From the NCBI RefSeq assembly GCF_010686685.1, contig NZ_JAAGWD010000001.1:248001-312000 (forward strand): a stretch of 64,000 nucleotides of DNA. The letters are read 5' to 3'. The stretch comes from Pontibacter burrus. GTDB taxonomy: Bacteria; Bacteroidota; Bacteroidia; Cytophagales; Hymenobacteraceae. Shown here piece by piece: positions 44,298 to 53,427 of this stretch (position 1 is its first letter; each line of letters opens with the position of its first letter). The translations under genes were made by a program, and so were the position numbers. A model generated the notes under the pieces. That model ran no database searches. It saw nothing but the letters and a program-made list of their open reading frames with translations, and had not been told where the DNA came from.

Positions 44298-45872
44298 TTA
44301 TTTCATAGTTGTGATTAGCAATGCGCCATTGGCACCATCTTCTCCATAAATAGCTTTTGCCTGCTCTCCTTTTAGTATAGTAGTGCTTTCTATGTTGTCC
44401 TTATCCAGGTCAGCTGTTATTCCGTCTAATGCGCCATCCTGCGTAAAACCAGCCTTAATACCATCTATCACAACCAGCATACCTTCTTTCGCTTCGCCAT
44501 CAACTTCCATAGTATGGTCTTTTGGGTGCAGCTGCAACAGCTCCTGCACATTGCGGTAATTTGCGTTTACGATCTGGCTTTCCCTACCTTGCTGTATTGC
44601 GTTAATATAGCCTTCTACTGCCCATAAAACTTTTTCCTGTCTCTCATTCATAGGAGGGCGACCATGCTGCAGGTCGTAGCTAAACAGCTCGTATGATTTC
44701 TTCCGCAGGCGCACATAGTCCAGCATGGCAAGCACATGGTCTTTATCTTTCCCTTCTACCTCCGTTAGACTTTCAAGCAGGGCTTCGCTTTCGCTCCATA
44801 GTTCTGTCGCTGCTTCAATTCTCGGCACAAAGCGTTCATCAATGTTGCTTTCATCAGTTTCGGCCATTTCGTAAAAAACCTGCATGGCGGCTATTTCTTT
44901 TTCGGCAACCTGCTCCATCAGGTATTGGTAGCGCATTTGCCCAGTAATCGGTATCAGGTTATAGGCGGTAACAAACAGCACAAGCCCAACTATAGCTGTA
45001 ATTATATTCCCTTTTAAACTATAGATTGGCGCAATAAGGCGCTCAGAGCGCAGCATTAATACGACACCCTGCACCATGCCAACTACTAACCCGCCGGCGT
45101 GTGCAGCATTATCGATACCGTCTTTCATGCCAAACAATAGGTTCACGCCTATAATCAGGCCCATATTGCCCATCATGGCGCGCTTTTCGGCCCAGGTAAG
45201 TTTGCGCTCCAGTGCCATGAGTACCAGCAGCAGCCCGAACATACCAAAAATGGCTCCTGAGGCTCCCACTCCTACTCTAGTTCCATCCCACCAGATACTG
45301 GCCAGTCCGCCAGCAATACCGCAAAGCAGATAAGCTATAATAAAAGTGGAGCGCCCGATCATTAATTCCAGCTGACGGCCCACACTAACCAGCGCTACCA
45401 TGTTAAACAAAAGGTGCAGTATACCGGCATGCAGAAAGGTACTTGTAAGCAGACGCCACCACTGCCCCGATAAAGTATAGGGTCCGTAATTGCCACCGAT
45501 CGCGAAAAGCTGCCCTGCCTGCGGACTGATAAAGCTAATGCCGATGAGCAGCATGTAGATAAAGATCGCCAGGTTGATGTTGAGCAGAATAGGCGTAACG
45601 TAGTAGCCGGGCTGGGGGATAAACAACTGCAACATACCGCGGAGCCGCTCAGCGGGTGTTTTAGGTAGTGCTTCCAGCTCCTGTTTTGCATTCAGAACAG
45701 CTTGTGCGTGCTGTTTATTTTCTTCTAGGTCCAGAGTCTGCACGCCACGTTCTTCCAATACCGCTATTACAGCAAGTATGGCTTCGGGTTCATATTCTTC
45801 CGGAGTCTGAAGTATGGCCAGTAAATCGTGGGTGGTCAGGGTTGCGGCCTGGCTGGCGTAAGTAGTTTCCAT
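44298..45872 (-). CDS. Rhomboid family serine protease with a SusC-plug-like C-terminal segment
   Basis: A 524-residue protein. The N-terminal hundred residues are soluble. The rhomboid membrane domain (about 105-320) has the HLLFNMVALVSVGRQLE helix, the catalytic serine in GASGAIFG and the histidine in AAHAGGLVVG. After a helical region, the last 60 residues (VLVIDG-like MLVVIDGIKAGFTQDG, then DIESxxVLKG-like NIESTTILKGEQAKAIYGED and GANGALLITTMK) match the plug of TonB-dependent SusC-type receptors. That tail is unusual for a rhomboid. Protease substrate unknown. Confidence 0.88.
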   Translation of the reverse strand: METTYASQAATLTTHDLLAILQTPEEYEPEAILAVIAVLEERGVQTLDLEENKQHAQAVLNAKQELEALPKTPAERLRGMLQLFIPQPGYYVTPILLNINLAIFIYMLLIGISFISPQAGQLFAIGGNYGPYTLSGQWWRLLTSTFLHAGILHLLFNMVALVSVGRQLELMIGRSTFIIAYLLCGIAGGLASIWWDGTRVGVGASGAIFGMFGLLLVLMALERKLTWAEKRAMMGNMGLIIGVNLLFGMKDGIDNAAHAGGLVVGMVQGVVLMLRSERLIAPIYSLKGNIITAIVGLVLFVTAYNLIPITGQMRYQYLMEQVAEKEIAAMQVFYEMAETDESNIDERFVPRIEAATELWSESEALLESLTEVEGKDKDHVLAMLDYVRLRKKSYELFSYDLQHGRPPMNERQEKVLWAVEGYINAIQQGRESQIVNANYRNVQELLQLHPKDHTMEVDGEAKEGMLVVIDGIKAGFTQDGALDGITADLDKDNIESTTILKGEQAKAIYGEDGANGALLITTMK

Positions 45873-46124
45873 CGGTATCAGGATTAGACTATAAAGATAC
45901 TATAAATCAGTATCTGCTACAGCATAAAACTATAGTTCCTGTTGCTGCAGCCTGTGTTACACCCAACGGCAAAGCCAGTGCCTGAAAACCAAACTAAATT
46001 ATAGAAAATCAGATAATATTATCCTGAAACAGCTGCCGTGCGCAACTATAGATTGTCTAAAAAAGTGCCTTTGTGAGCTGGAAACGAGCTTTTAGAAAAA
46101 TACAAAAAAATATTTGCCTGTTTG

Positions 46125-46156
46125 CTTGCTATTAGGAAACAGGAATCATAATTTTG
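46125..46156 (+). promoter_or_regulatory. Predicted promoter of the candidate structured RNA
   Basis: CTTG at 46125-46128, 20 bases, then TAATTTTG at 46149-46156. The spacing equals that of the glycogen synthase promoter at 6714. Confidence 0.6.
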
Positions 46157-46161
46157 CACCC

Positions 46162-46390
46162 GAATTGAGAAGGACATAAGTTTGGAAAGCTAATATTGAA
46201 ACAAAAATTTAAGCTTCCAAATTATACTACGATTTTTTTCGTGGCTGCTAAAACATGTTCTTTTATTCCAATAATTCTGAAGTTAAAAAATACCCCTCGG
46301 GGATAAAGATAAGGTTAGTTAAAGTTAGATTAGTTTAGTTTGTTTTAAGGTGAGAAAAGGCCCCGGTCAGTTTGACGGGGCTTTTCTCAT
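46162..46390 (+). ncRNA. Candidate structured non-coding RNA of about 230 bases
   Basis: It runs from a good promoter to a terminator. Predicted hairpins are TTTGGAAAGCT..AGCTTCCAAA (46190-46223), CTACGA..TCGTGG (46227-46244) and CCCC-TC-GGGG (46294-46303), followed by the terminator. The flanking genes are on the minus strand, so it belongs to neither. Size would fit a 6S-like RNA, but I cannot see the 6S consensus and do not claim it. A 27-codon open frame (46255-46338, MFFYSNNSEVKKYPSGIKIR..) lies inside; a short-peptide gene is the alternative. Confidence 0.5.
46352..46388. terminator. Terminator shared by the candidate RNA and the NTF2-like gene
   Basis: GAGAAAAGGCCCCG pairs with CGGGGCTTTTCTC around a 10-base loop (one bulge). 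ATTTTAT follows on the plus side; the minus side faces the NTF2-like gene. Confidence 0.8.
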
Positions 46391-46408
46391 TTTATAGGTT
46401 TATGGTTT

Positions 46409-46921
46409 TTACTTCAGGTACTTTTCAGGTATCGGGTTCTTTTCTGTTTCGGGTGTAAAAAGCAGGCTGGCTATCCACCATCGTCCCTTATCATACACCA
46501 GCTGGTAAGTATTAACGCCGCGTGCTTCTACCTTGCCGTCTTTGCCATAGCGGGTCTCATAGGTCTGGAAGGCAGTAGCCAGGTTACCGAACCGCTCGAT
46601 GCGCAGGCCGAGCACATTCTCGTAAAAGCCTAGTTCTGCATACACAGGCCCATTGCGTGTGGCAAAATTCTCTACAGTCGTTATCCGCACAAAACTGCTG
46701 TCGCCTTTGTAAAATACGCCACCCATTTGTGCATTTGGCAGAAAAAGCGCCTTAAACTTTTCCATATCCCGCTGCTGCCCCTTCGGCCCCGAAATGATCT
46801 TTAGCCCGGTGGCTATTATGGCTTCTATAGTTCCTACCTCGGCAGGCGTTAGTTTAATTTGCGCCTGGGCAACTATAGTTACAGAAGCGCTAAGCATAAG
46901 AGAGAGCAGTAGTTTTTTCAT
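46409..46921 (-). CDS. Secreted NTF2/SnoaL-like protein
   Basis: A 170-residue protein with a signal peptide (MKKLLLSLMLSASVTIVAQA) and an NTF2-like cone fold. The clues are GQQRDMEKFKALFLPNAQMG, LATAFQTYETRYGKDGK and NTYQLVYDKGRWWIASLLF. Such proteins bind small ligands or act as lone enzymes; no catalytic residues can be named. It lies 13 bases after a TonB-like gene, so it is probably the tail of that cluster. Confidence 0.8.
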   Translation of the reverse strand: MKKLLLSLMLSASVTIVAQAQIKLTPAEVGTIEAIIATGLKIISGPKGQQRDMEKFKALFLPNAQMGGVFYKGDSSFVRITTVENFATRNGPVYAELGFYENVLGLRIERFGNLATAFQTYETRYGKDGKVEARGVNTYQLVYDKGRWWIASLLFTPETEKNPIPEKYLK

Positions 46922-46934
46922 AGTAGAATAGAGT

Positions 46935-47783
46935 TTATTTCTTCAAGGAGAATTTAAGTGGCAATGTATAACGCACCCTTGCTGGCTTACCTTCCTGTAA
47001 TCCTGGTTTCCAACTAGGCATTAACTTTACTACCCTTAATGCTTCTGCATCTATTTCCGGATGCACACTTCTTATGATTTCGGCTTCATCAACTCGTCCA
47101 TTCTTTTCAATCACAAAAGAGACAATTACAATACCTTCTACGTTATCTTTATAAGCTTTACGGGGATAATTAACATGCTGAAAAATCCATTTCATCATTC
47201 TCTGTTCGCCCCCCTTGAACTCGGGCATCTGCTCCATTGGGAAAAAATCTATTTCTTCGCCTTGTTCATTGTATAAATGCCCGGTAGTTAATTTGCCTAA
47301 TGAATAAACTTCGATCCTGCGGAGTCTTCCTGTTTCATAATAAGCTGTTAGCGAGTCATGCTTTTCACCATCTAAGTACCCAATTTTGTAACGAAGTTGT
47401 CCGTTTTCATACCAGCTTTTATATGCTCCTGTTAATTTGCCTCTCTGATATTCTGCTTGAAATTCTAATTCTCCATTTTTGTACCACTTATAGTAGGGTC
47501 CCTCTAAAATACCTCCCTCAAACCTTCCGCCATTTAGATCACTATAAGTATATAAACTCACTTTAGAACTATCTTCCATTAGATATGTGACACGAGTTCC
47601 ACCTCCTGATTCATTTATATTAACAACTTCATAATAGTGCGCATCTGAATGGAGTTGTACTTCTTTTCCTCTCTTGTCTAAGAGTATTGTTGATTTTGAT
47701 TGGCCTAAGACACAGTTTACAGCAACAACCATAATTAATGCTGAAAGTAAAACTGCCATCTGCGGTGTATTGGTTAAGCTCAT
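46935..47783 (-). CDS. TonB C-terminal domain protein with MORN-like repeats, paralogue 1
   Basis: A 282-residue exported protein. A signal segment (residues 8-26) is followed by MORN/YwqK-type repeats (YKWYKNGELEFQAEYQRGKL, YKSWYENGQLRYKIGYLDGE) and a TonB C-terminal domain (about 205-282, YPRKAYKDNVEGIVIVSFVI, DAEALRVVKLMPSWKPG). It lacks the proline-rich spanner of classical TonB. It is a tandem paralogue of the next gene upstream, 10 bases away, but AT-richer by eye. It probably acts in the periplasm; partners are unknown. Confidence 0.85.
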   Translation of the reverse strand: MSLTNTPQMAVLLSALIMVVAVNCVLGQSKSTILLDKRGKEVQLHSDAHYYEVVNINESGGGTRVTYLMEDSSKVSLYTYSDLNGGRFEGGILEGPYYKWYKNGELEFQAEYQRGKLTGAYKSWYENGQLRYKIGYLDGEKHDSLTAYYETGRLRRIEVYSLGKLTTGHLYNEQGEEIDFFPMEQMPEFKGGEQRMMKWIFQHVNYPRKAYKDNVEGIVIVSFVIEKNGRVDEAEIIRSVHPEIDAEALRVVKLMPSWKPGLQEGKPARVRYTLPLKFSLKK

Positions 47784-47793
47784 TGTTCAGCAA

Positions 47794-48636
47794 CTATAGT
47801 TTATTATTCCATTTGGTGCTGGCATGGAACCGGAATGGCAGGGTAAATGCCATGTCTTCGGGTTCGCCTTCTATAAGGGCGGGCTCCCAGGTTGGCATAT
47901 TTTGCACTACACGCACTGCTTCTGCATCCAGTTCAGGAGCTACGCTTTGCACTACTTCAATGTCTTTTATAGTGCCGGTTTTACTGATCACAAATGCTAC
48001 GATCACAAAACCACCTGCCCCTCTTTTGTATGCCGACTTAGGATAAACCGTATTTCGGGCGAGGTGCCTCATCAGTTGCTCTTCGCCACCTTTAAAAGCG
48101 GGCATTTCCACCATTCTGAAAAACTCCAGTTCTTTGCCTTCTTTATCAAACAACTTACCCGAAACCAGCTCATTCTGATCGTAAACTTCTATGCGCCGTA
48201 GTTCCCCTGTTTCGTAATAGGCTTTCAGGGTGTCCTGTAGTTTATAGTTCTGGTAGTGCTGGATGTAATGTAGCTGGCCGCTCTCGTACCAGCTTTTATA
48301 AGGACCATGCAGTTCGTTGGCCACATAAACGGCTTCTGTTTTAAGCTTTCCGTTAGGATGCCACTCGTAATGCATTCCTTCCAAATTACCCCGCCCAAAA
48401 AGGCCTCCGTTTAAGTTACTATAGTTAAACAGACTAACTTTCGAACTGTCGGATATAAGGTAGCGTGTGCGCATGCCTCCCCATCCCTGCTTGTTTTTCT
48501 CTTCAACTTCAAAATAGTGCGCTTCTGCAGCTGGTACTTCTACCCTGCCGCTTTTGCTATAGTATTTTATAGTTTGTGCTGAGGTGTAACCAAGCGTAAA
48601 AAGGATAAAAAATGCGGTAAGTAAAACTGATTTCAT
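47794..48636 (-). CDS. TonB C-terminal domain protein with MORN-like repeats, paralogue 2
   Basis: A 280-residue paralogue of the adjacent protein with the same order: signal peptide (LTAFFILFTLGYTSAQ), a segment HYFEVEEKNKQGWGGMRTRY, MORN-like repeats (YEWHPNGKLKTEAVYVANEL, YKSWYESGQLHYIQHYQNY) and a TonB C-terminal domain (YPKSAYKRGAGGFVIVAFVI, DAEAVRVVQNMPTWEPA). The gene starts 10 bases after the DUF3857 protein. The stop TAG is inside AACTATAGTT. A recent tandem duplication is likely. Confidence 0.85.
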   Translation of the reverse strand: MKSVLLTAFFILFTLGYTSAQTIKYYSKSGRVEVPAAEAHYFEVEEKNKQGWGGMRTRYLISDSSKVSLFNYSNLNGGLFGRGNLEGMHYEWHPNGKLKTEAVYVANELHGPYKSWYESGQLHYIQHYQNYKLQDTLKAYYETGELRRIEVYDQNELVSGKLFDKEGKELEFFRMVEMPAFKGGEEQLMRHLARNTVYPKSAYKRGAGGFVIVAFVISKTGTIKDIEVVQSVAPELDAEAVRVVQNMPTWEPALIEGEPEDMAFTLPFRFHASTKWNNKL

Positions 48637-48646
48637 GAATGGTAAG

Positions 48647-51280
48647 CTATGCTATTACGTTCTCTTCAACTTCTTCGTCTGCTTCTTCCGGCTCAGGCTG
48701 GTAGTGCTCGGCTGGGTGCAGGCGCTCCACAAAAGTAGCTTTTACCCTGTGCGACAGATTGAAGTATGGCACCCAGATAGCCGCTGCTACAAAAGCCCGC
48801 CAGATTTCCTTTGCTGAATCGGCTCCGCTGCCTGCTTCCAAACCCAGCATACTGATCAAGGCGTAGTCGAGAACTATAAATACCAGGCTGGCGGCGTAAT
48901 AAATTGTCATGAGCCTTGGCACACTGCTGCGGCGCTTAAAGAACATGAAAATAAGCAGTACACTGAACACCAGATATCCCGTGTTCACTATCAGCTCCAT
49001 TATCAGTATGCCGGCCAGCTCCGGTGAGTAAATTCCGGAAGAAGCATCCAGTATATTGTTCCACACGGCAGAATCAAAATAGCGCTCGCTGAGTATGCCA
49101 AAAAGTAACCTGAACGGTGTGGCTATTAAACCAATAGCGACCAATATCAGCCAGCCTCCAATAGTTCTGCCATCTTCAATTGTATAGCTCTCCGGCAGTT
49201 CAGGGTCCCAATGGTATAGTTTGTAGGCACCAAAGGCTGCTGCCAGCAGTACTATAAGTGTAAACGCGACCACAGGCCAGGCAGTATCGCCCTTTGCTCC
49301 TATGCCTTTATGGTAAGTAAGACCGTATGACAGGGCATCGAGCACGCTTTTTTGCTTGCGTATGTGTTGGCTGGTAGCTTCGGCTGTTACGTGGTCCTGC
49401 TTGGTTTTGTATGTATAGACCAGGTTCAGCTCTTTGCCCGAACTGCTATACTTTTCTGATTTTGTGAAAAGAAAAGCCTCATCTTCTACTGTCAGCTCAT
49501 CGTTGCTGATGGTCCAGGTTTCGGGTAGAAGTACCGTTATAGTTTGCTCTACATGCACTGGGTAGCCAACCGCCAGGGGCATAGTGCGCTTGGAGGTTTT
49601 TGGCTGGTTAATGTAGCTACGCAGTACCTGCGGTGTAAACCAGGCTTCCAGCATCTGCTCGTTGTCTGCCTGTTCAGTCCAGAAATTCGGGATTGTGTAC
49701 TTTTCAAAAACAGTGAAGATATTCCCAGATGCATCGTCTTCGTACCTGATCTCTTCGTTGTGCTCAATTTCCGGATAAGAGTTGGCATAAAAGTTCAGGT
49801 AGCTTTTCCCGATGTCTTTGATGCTAGTAGTTGAAAAATGGCGGCGCTGGTAATCTGCCTCTGAGCCGGCATATTCCGTACGTACTTCCAGCTCCACATC
49901 GCCTGTAAAATCACTTATAGAGAATATCTCTTTTACCTTCACTTCCGGCTTGTCGGTGGCAGGGCCTGTAACAGTAGCAAGTGCTTTGGTGTTTGGTTTT
50001 ATCAGCAGGGCTTTGCCATAGTTGGGCAGGTAAATATTTTTATAGTTGCCGCGCTGTTTGCTGATGGTAGCATCGTACCAATAGGTTTTGCCGCCCAGCA
50101 ACTCTACCTGCACAATGCAATGGTTAAAGGCGTATGGAGACGGTAACAGCTCTGCAATATGCTCTTGCGTGCTTGAGTTTACCAGCGCCGGGTAAGCCTT
50201 AATGTTCATCTCACGAAGCATCGCGCAAAGCAGCAACGCTTTATCCTTACAATCTCCGAAACGGTTGGCATACACTTCTGAAGGCGGCCGGGGCTTAAAA
50301 CCACCTATGCCAGCTTCAAAACCCAGATACCGTACTTCGTCCTGCACAAAACGCAAAGCGGCCACTACACGGTCTTCGCCACTGCCATAGGTATTTTTTA
50401 TGCTGTCTATGCTGGCTAACAGCGGTTTGCTTAGCTTCTGGTTAATTTCGTAAAGCGGCAGCGCCCAGTCCACTACTTCGGCCCACGAGTTAAACTCCGA
50501 TAGATACACACCCGGGTAAGGGTCGTACCAGGATGGGGTACCATCGTCTACTACCGTACCCGGCAGGTTTTTCAGGTGCCAGGTGTAAGTTGTGCTGCCG
50601 TTAACAGTTTTAATGGCTGGCTTTTTCTCAGTCAGGTATAGTTTATAGTTGAGTTTGCGGTTTTCGGGCATTACAATGCGCAGCAGCCGCTCATCCATAG
50701 GGTCATAGCCCTGCAGGTTAAACGAGTTAAAGAAGCGGCCACCAAATACCGGGTTGCCTCCTTTTATGGTACAGGCATATTCTACTACATCGCCCACCCT
50801 GATATCATCCAGCACCAGCACGGCTGTCAGGCTTTCGTCGTAAATGCCTTTGTCCATGCCGCTTTCGCGCTGCAGCACTTTCACTTTGTTCAGGTTCAGC
50901 TTATCGATGGGTTTGCCATTGCGCCACACAATTACTTTATGGAACTGCAGCTGCTCGTGGTGCGGATCAAAAGAAATGCGAATCTCTGATGAGTTCTGTA
51001 CGCCCTCTTCGGTGGTAAATTTATAGATGTTGTGTGAATACACCTCCTGCCGGGCAACCTCGTACTGCTGATCCATCAGCAGAAAATGGTAGCCTCCGTT
51101 TACTTCATTTATGTTAATATTGGTTTCAATGCGGTGCGGGAGCTTTGTGATCCAGGTAGGTTCGGGCGCCTTCGTGACATTACGTGGTGCAGCTATAGTT
51201 GCGTGCTGCCAGATAAGGGCCAGAAAAAGAAGTGCAACAGAAAGTTTTCTAAGTTTGTTTTCAGGGTAAAAGTGTCTCAT
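48647..51280 (-). CDS. DUF3857-transglutaminase protein with C-terminal DUF2569-like membrane domain
   Basis: An 877-residue protein. A signal/anchor (residues 12-30) is followed by a DUF3857 domain (about 60-225) and a transglutaminase-like fold (about 285-430) with Cys in NRFGDCKDKALLL, His in YAFNHCIVQVEL and Asp in YWYDATISK. A beta-rich region follows. The C-terminal 200 residues have about five membrane helices with IEDGRTIGGWLILVAIGLIA, typical of DUF2569. It heads the cluster with two TonB-like proteins and an NTF2-like protein. It probably modifies or cleaves peptides in the envelope; activity unknown. Confidence 0.85.
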   Translation of the reverse strand: MRHFYPENKLRKLSVALLFLALIWQHATIAAPRNVTKAPEPTWITKLPHRIETNININEVNGGYHFLLMDQQYEVARQEVYSHNIYKFTTEEGVQNSSEIRISFDPHHEQLQFHKVIVWRNGKPIDKLNLNKVKVLQRESGMDKGIYDESLTAVLVLDDIRVGDVVEYACTIKGGNPVFGGRFFNSFNLQGYDPMDERLLRIVMPENRKLNYKLYLTEKKPAIKTVNGSTTYTWHLKNLPGTVVDDGTPSWYDPYPGVYLSEFNSWAEVVDWALPLYEINQKLSKPLLASIDSIKNTYGSGEDRVVAALRFVQDEVRYLGFEAGIGGFKPRPPSEVYANRFGDCKDKALLLCAMLREMNIKAYPALVNSSTQEHIAELLPSPYAFNHCIVQVELLGGKTYWYDATISKQRGNYKNIYLPNYGKALLIKPNTKALATVTGPATDKPEVKVKEIFSISDFTGDVELEVRTEYAGSEADYQRRHFSTTSIKDIGKSYLNFYANSYPEIEHNEEIRYEDDASGNIFTVFEKYTIPNFWTEQADNEQMLEAWFTPQVLRSYINQPKTSKRTMPLAVGYPVHVEQTITVLLPETWTISNDELTVEDEAFLFTKSEKYSSSGKELNLVYTYKTKQDHVTAEATSQHIRKQKSVLDALSYGLTYHKGIGAKGDTAWPVVAFTLIVLLAAAFGAYKLYHWDPELPESYTIEDGRTIGGWLILVAIGLIATPFRLLFGILSERYFDSAVWNNILDASSGIYSPELAGILIMELIVNTGYLVFSVLLIFMFFKRRSSVPRLMTIYYAASLVFIVLDYALISMLGLEAGSGADSAKEIWRAFVAAAIWVPYFNLSHRVKATFVERLHPAEHYQPEPEEADEEVEENVIA

Positions 51281-51437
51281 ATTCTATACTTAATAAACTT
51301 TTAAATATAGTACATTTTGTGTTATAGTTTATATATCTGCCTGCTACTGAAATTTTTGTGCAATTTTCACCTTGTTGCTACCACCTAAACATTATGTCCC
51401 ACCAATGGTATAGTTATTGTTGAGTTTTGATTAATAC

Positions 51438-53291
51438 ATGAAGCTATTCAGAAATAAACCTGCTGCCCAACCCAAGGCAGCTGAAGACAAAAAAACACTT
51501 AAAGAACAGGTAGGCGCGCTAAAGAATCTGCCTAAATTTTTCCGCCTGATCTGGGACACCAGCCCGGCCATGACGATCGGTAACCTGGTGCTTCGCCTGA
51601 TAAAGTCGGCCCTGCCCCTCTCGATGCTGTATATCGGTAAACTGATCATTGATGAAGTGATCCGGCTGATAGATGTAACCGGCGAGAAAGACCTGTCTTT
51701 TCTGTGGATGTTGATAGCAGCAGAACTGGGCCTGGCTGTAGTTTCAGACCTGATAAGCCGCGGTATTACCCTGCTCGATAGTTTGCTGGGCGACCTGTTC
51801 TCCAATAAAACATCGGTACAACTGATAGAGCATGCCGCTACGCTGGACCTGACACAGTTTGAGGATGCTACCTTTTACGATAAACTGGAACGGGCACGGC
51901 GGCAAACGGTAACGCGGGTGGTGCTCATGTCGCAGGTGCTGTCGCAGTTGCAGGATATTGTAACGATAGGCTTCCTGGCAGTTGGTCTGATCGCGTTTAA
52001 CCCGTGGCTGATCCTTATTCTGCTTATTGCTGTTATTCCGTCGTTCCTCGGCGAAACACACTTTAACGAACGAACCTACTCTCTCTCCCGTTCCTGGACA
52101 CCCGAACGCCGCGAACTGGACTACCTGCGTTACATTGGTGCTTCCGACGAAACTGCCAAAGAAATCAAGACTTTTAACCTTTCCGGCTTTCTGGCCGACC
52201 GGTTCAGGGTACTTTCGGATAAATATTACCTGCTCAATAAAACGCTTATAGTTAGGCGCGCTGTATGGGGAAGCGCCTTGTCTGGTCTGGGTACGTTGGC
52301 ATACTATGGCGCTTATGTGTTTATACTGGTGCAAACCGTGGCAGGAGCCATAACAGTTGGTAGTCTTACCTTTCTGGCGGGCTCATTCAGCAACATGCGC
52401 GGCCTGCTGCAGGGCATCATGACCAGGTTCTCGCAGATAGCAGAAAGTGCGTTGTACTTACAGGACCTGTTCGACTTTCTGGAGCTGAAACCCCAGATAA
52501 CGCCCCCAACCAACCCGCTACCTATACCACGCCCGATACAGCATGGCTTTACGTTTGAAGGAGTGGGTTTTAAGTACCAGAACAGCGAAAAATGGGCGGT
52601 GCGTAACCTGAGCTTCCACCTGAGAGCGGGCGAAAAGCTAGCTTTGGTTGGCGAAAACGGTGCCGGTAAAACCACACTGGTAAAACTATTGGCCAGATTA
52701 TACGAACCCACAGAAGGCCGCATTCTGTTGGATGGCATCGATCTGCGGGACTATGACCTGAACGACCTGCGCCACCAGGTAGGCATTATTTTCCAGGATT
52801 ATGTGCGGTTCCAGATGTCGGCTTCCGATAACATTGCCATTGGTCAGATCAGCAACATCCGCGACAAAGACCGCATACAGGGCTCAGCACAAAAAAGCCT
52901 GGCCGACCCGGTTATACAACGCCTGCCCGATAAGTACGACCAGGTGCTCGGTAAGCGCTTTAACAAAGGGGTGGAGCTATCAGGTGGCGAGTGGCAGAAA
53001 GTGGCTCTGGCACGTGCCTACATGCGCGATGCGCAGCTTCTGATACTGGACGAGCCAACCTCTGCCCTGGATGCCCGCGCCGAGCATGAGGTATTCCTGC
53101 GCTTTTCGGAACTGATAGCAGGCAAAACAGCTGTGCTAATCTCCCACCGCTTCTCTACAGTGCGCATGGCCGACAGAATTTTATTCCTGGAGCAAGGGCA
53201 GCTAAAAGAGTTAGGCTCTCATGACGAACTACTGGCACAGAATGGTAAATATGCCGAACTGTTTCACCTGCAGGCCAAAGGGTATCTATAG
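51438..53291 (+). CDS. ABC transporter, fused permease and ATPase (exporter type)
   Basis: A 617-residue half-transporter with a six-helix membrane domain (about 35-345) and a nucleotide-binding domain (375-617). The latter shows Walker A GENGAGKTTLVK, the Q-loop GIIFQDYVRFQ, signature LSGGEWQKVALARA, Walker B LLILDEPTSALD and switch SHRFS. It should work as a dimer, moving lipid, peptide or drug out of the cytoplasm; the substrate cannot be read. It stands alone, divergent from the DUF3857 gene. Confidence 0.93.
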   Translation: MKLFRNKPAAQPKAAEDKKTLKEQVGALKNLPKFFRLIWDTSPAMTIGNLVLRLIKSALPLSMLYIGKLIIDEVIRLIDVTGEKDLSFLWMLIAAELGLAVVSDLISRGITLLDSLLGDLFSNKTSVQLIEHAATLDLTQFEDATFYDKLERARRQTVTRVVLMSQVLSQLQDIVTIGFLAVGLIAFNPWLILILLIAVIPSFLGETHFNERTYSLSRSWTPERRELDYLRYIGASDETAKEIKTFNLSGFLADRFRVLSDKYYLLNKTLIVRRAVWGSALSGLGTLAYYGAYVFILVQTVAGAITVGSLTFLAGSFSNMRGLLQGIMTRFSQIAESALYLQDLFDFLELKPQITPPTNPLPIPRPIQHGFTFEGVGFKYQNSEKWAVRNLSFHLRAGEKLALVGENGAGKTTLVKLLARLYEPTEGRILLDGIDLRDYDLNDLRHQVGIIFQDYVRFQMSASDNIAIGQISNIRDKDRIQGSAQKSLADPVIQRLPDKYDQVLGKRFNKGVELSGGEWQKVALARAYMRDAQLLILDEPTSALDARAEHEVFLRFSELIAGKTAVLISHRFSTVRMADRILFLEQGQLKELGSHDELLAQNGKYAELFHLQAKGYL

Positions 53292-53427
53292 ACCAGTGAT
53301 TAAAAAGATTTAACCGATTAATTACGATTAACTGAGCGGAAAACTATAGTCAGAGATATAAATTCTGACCCCAACAATTAACTATTATCAATCAGCAATC
53401 AATCGTCTCCACGTGGAACATAGTTGC

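Larger units (their letters stand above)
45873..46408. other. Spacer upstream of the rhomboid gene, holding a candidate structured RNA
   Basis: 536 bases. The first 250 hold only CTATAG words (AACTATAGTT at 45928-45937) and nothing else I can name. The rest is the promoter, candidate RNA and terminator given separately. Confidence 0.55.

Noticed and set aside
46255..46338. 27-codon frame inside the candidate RNA
   Set aside because: Not called as a gene: no ribosome site, no conserved domain and high chance of arising in an AT-rich stretch. It is mentioned as the alternative reading of that locus.
53405..53420. parS-like site, GTCTCCACGTGGAACA, 13 of 16 bases as in TGTTCCACGTGGAACA
   Set aside because: The left arm is degraded, it lies alone in a short spacer, and there is no parA/parB nearby. 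A weaker look-alike inside rnr (59294-59309) shows that the CCACGTGG core arises by chance.
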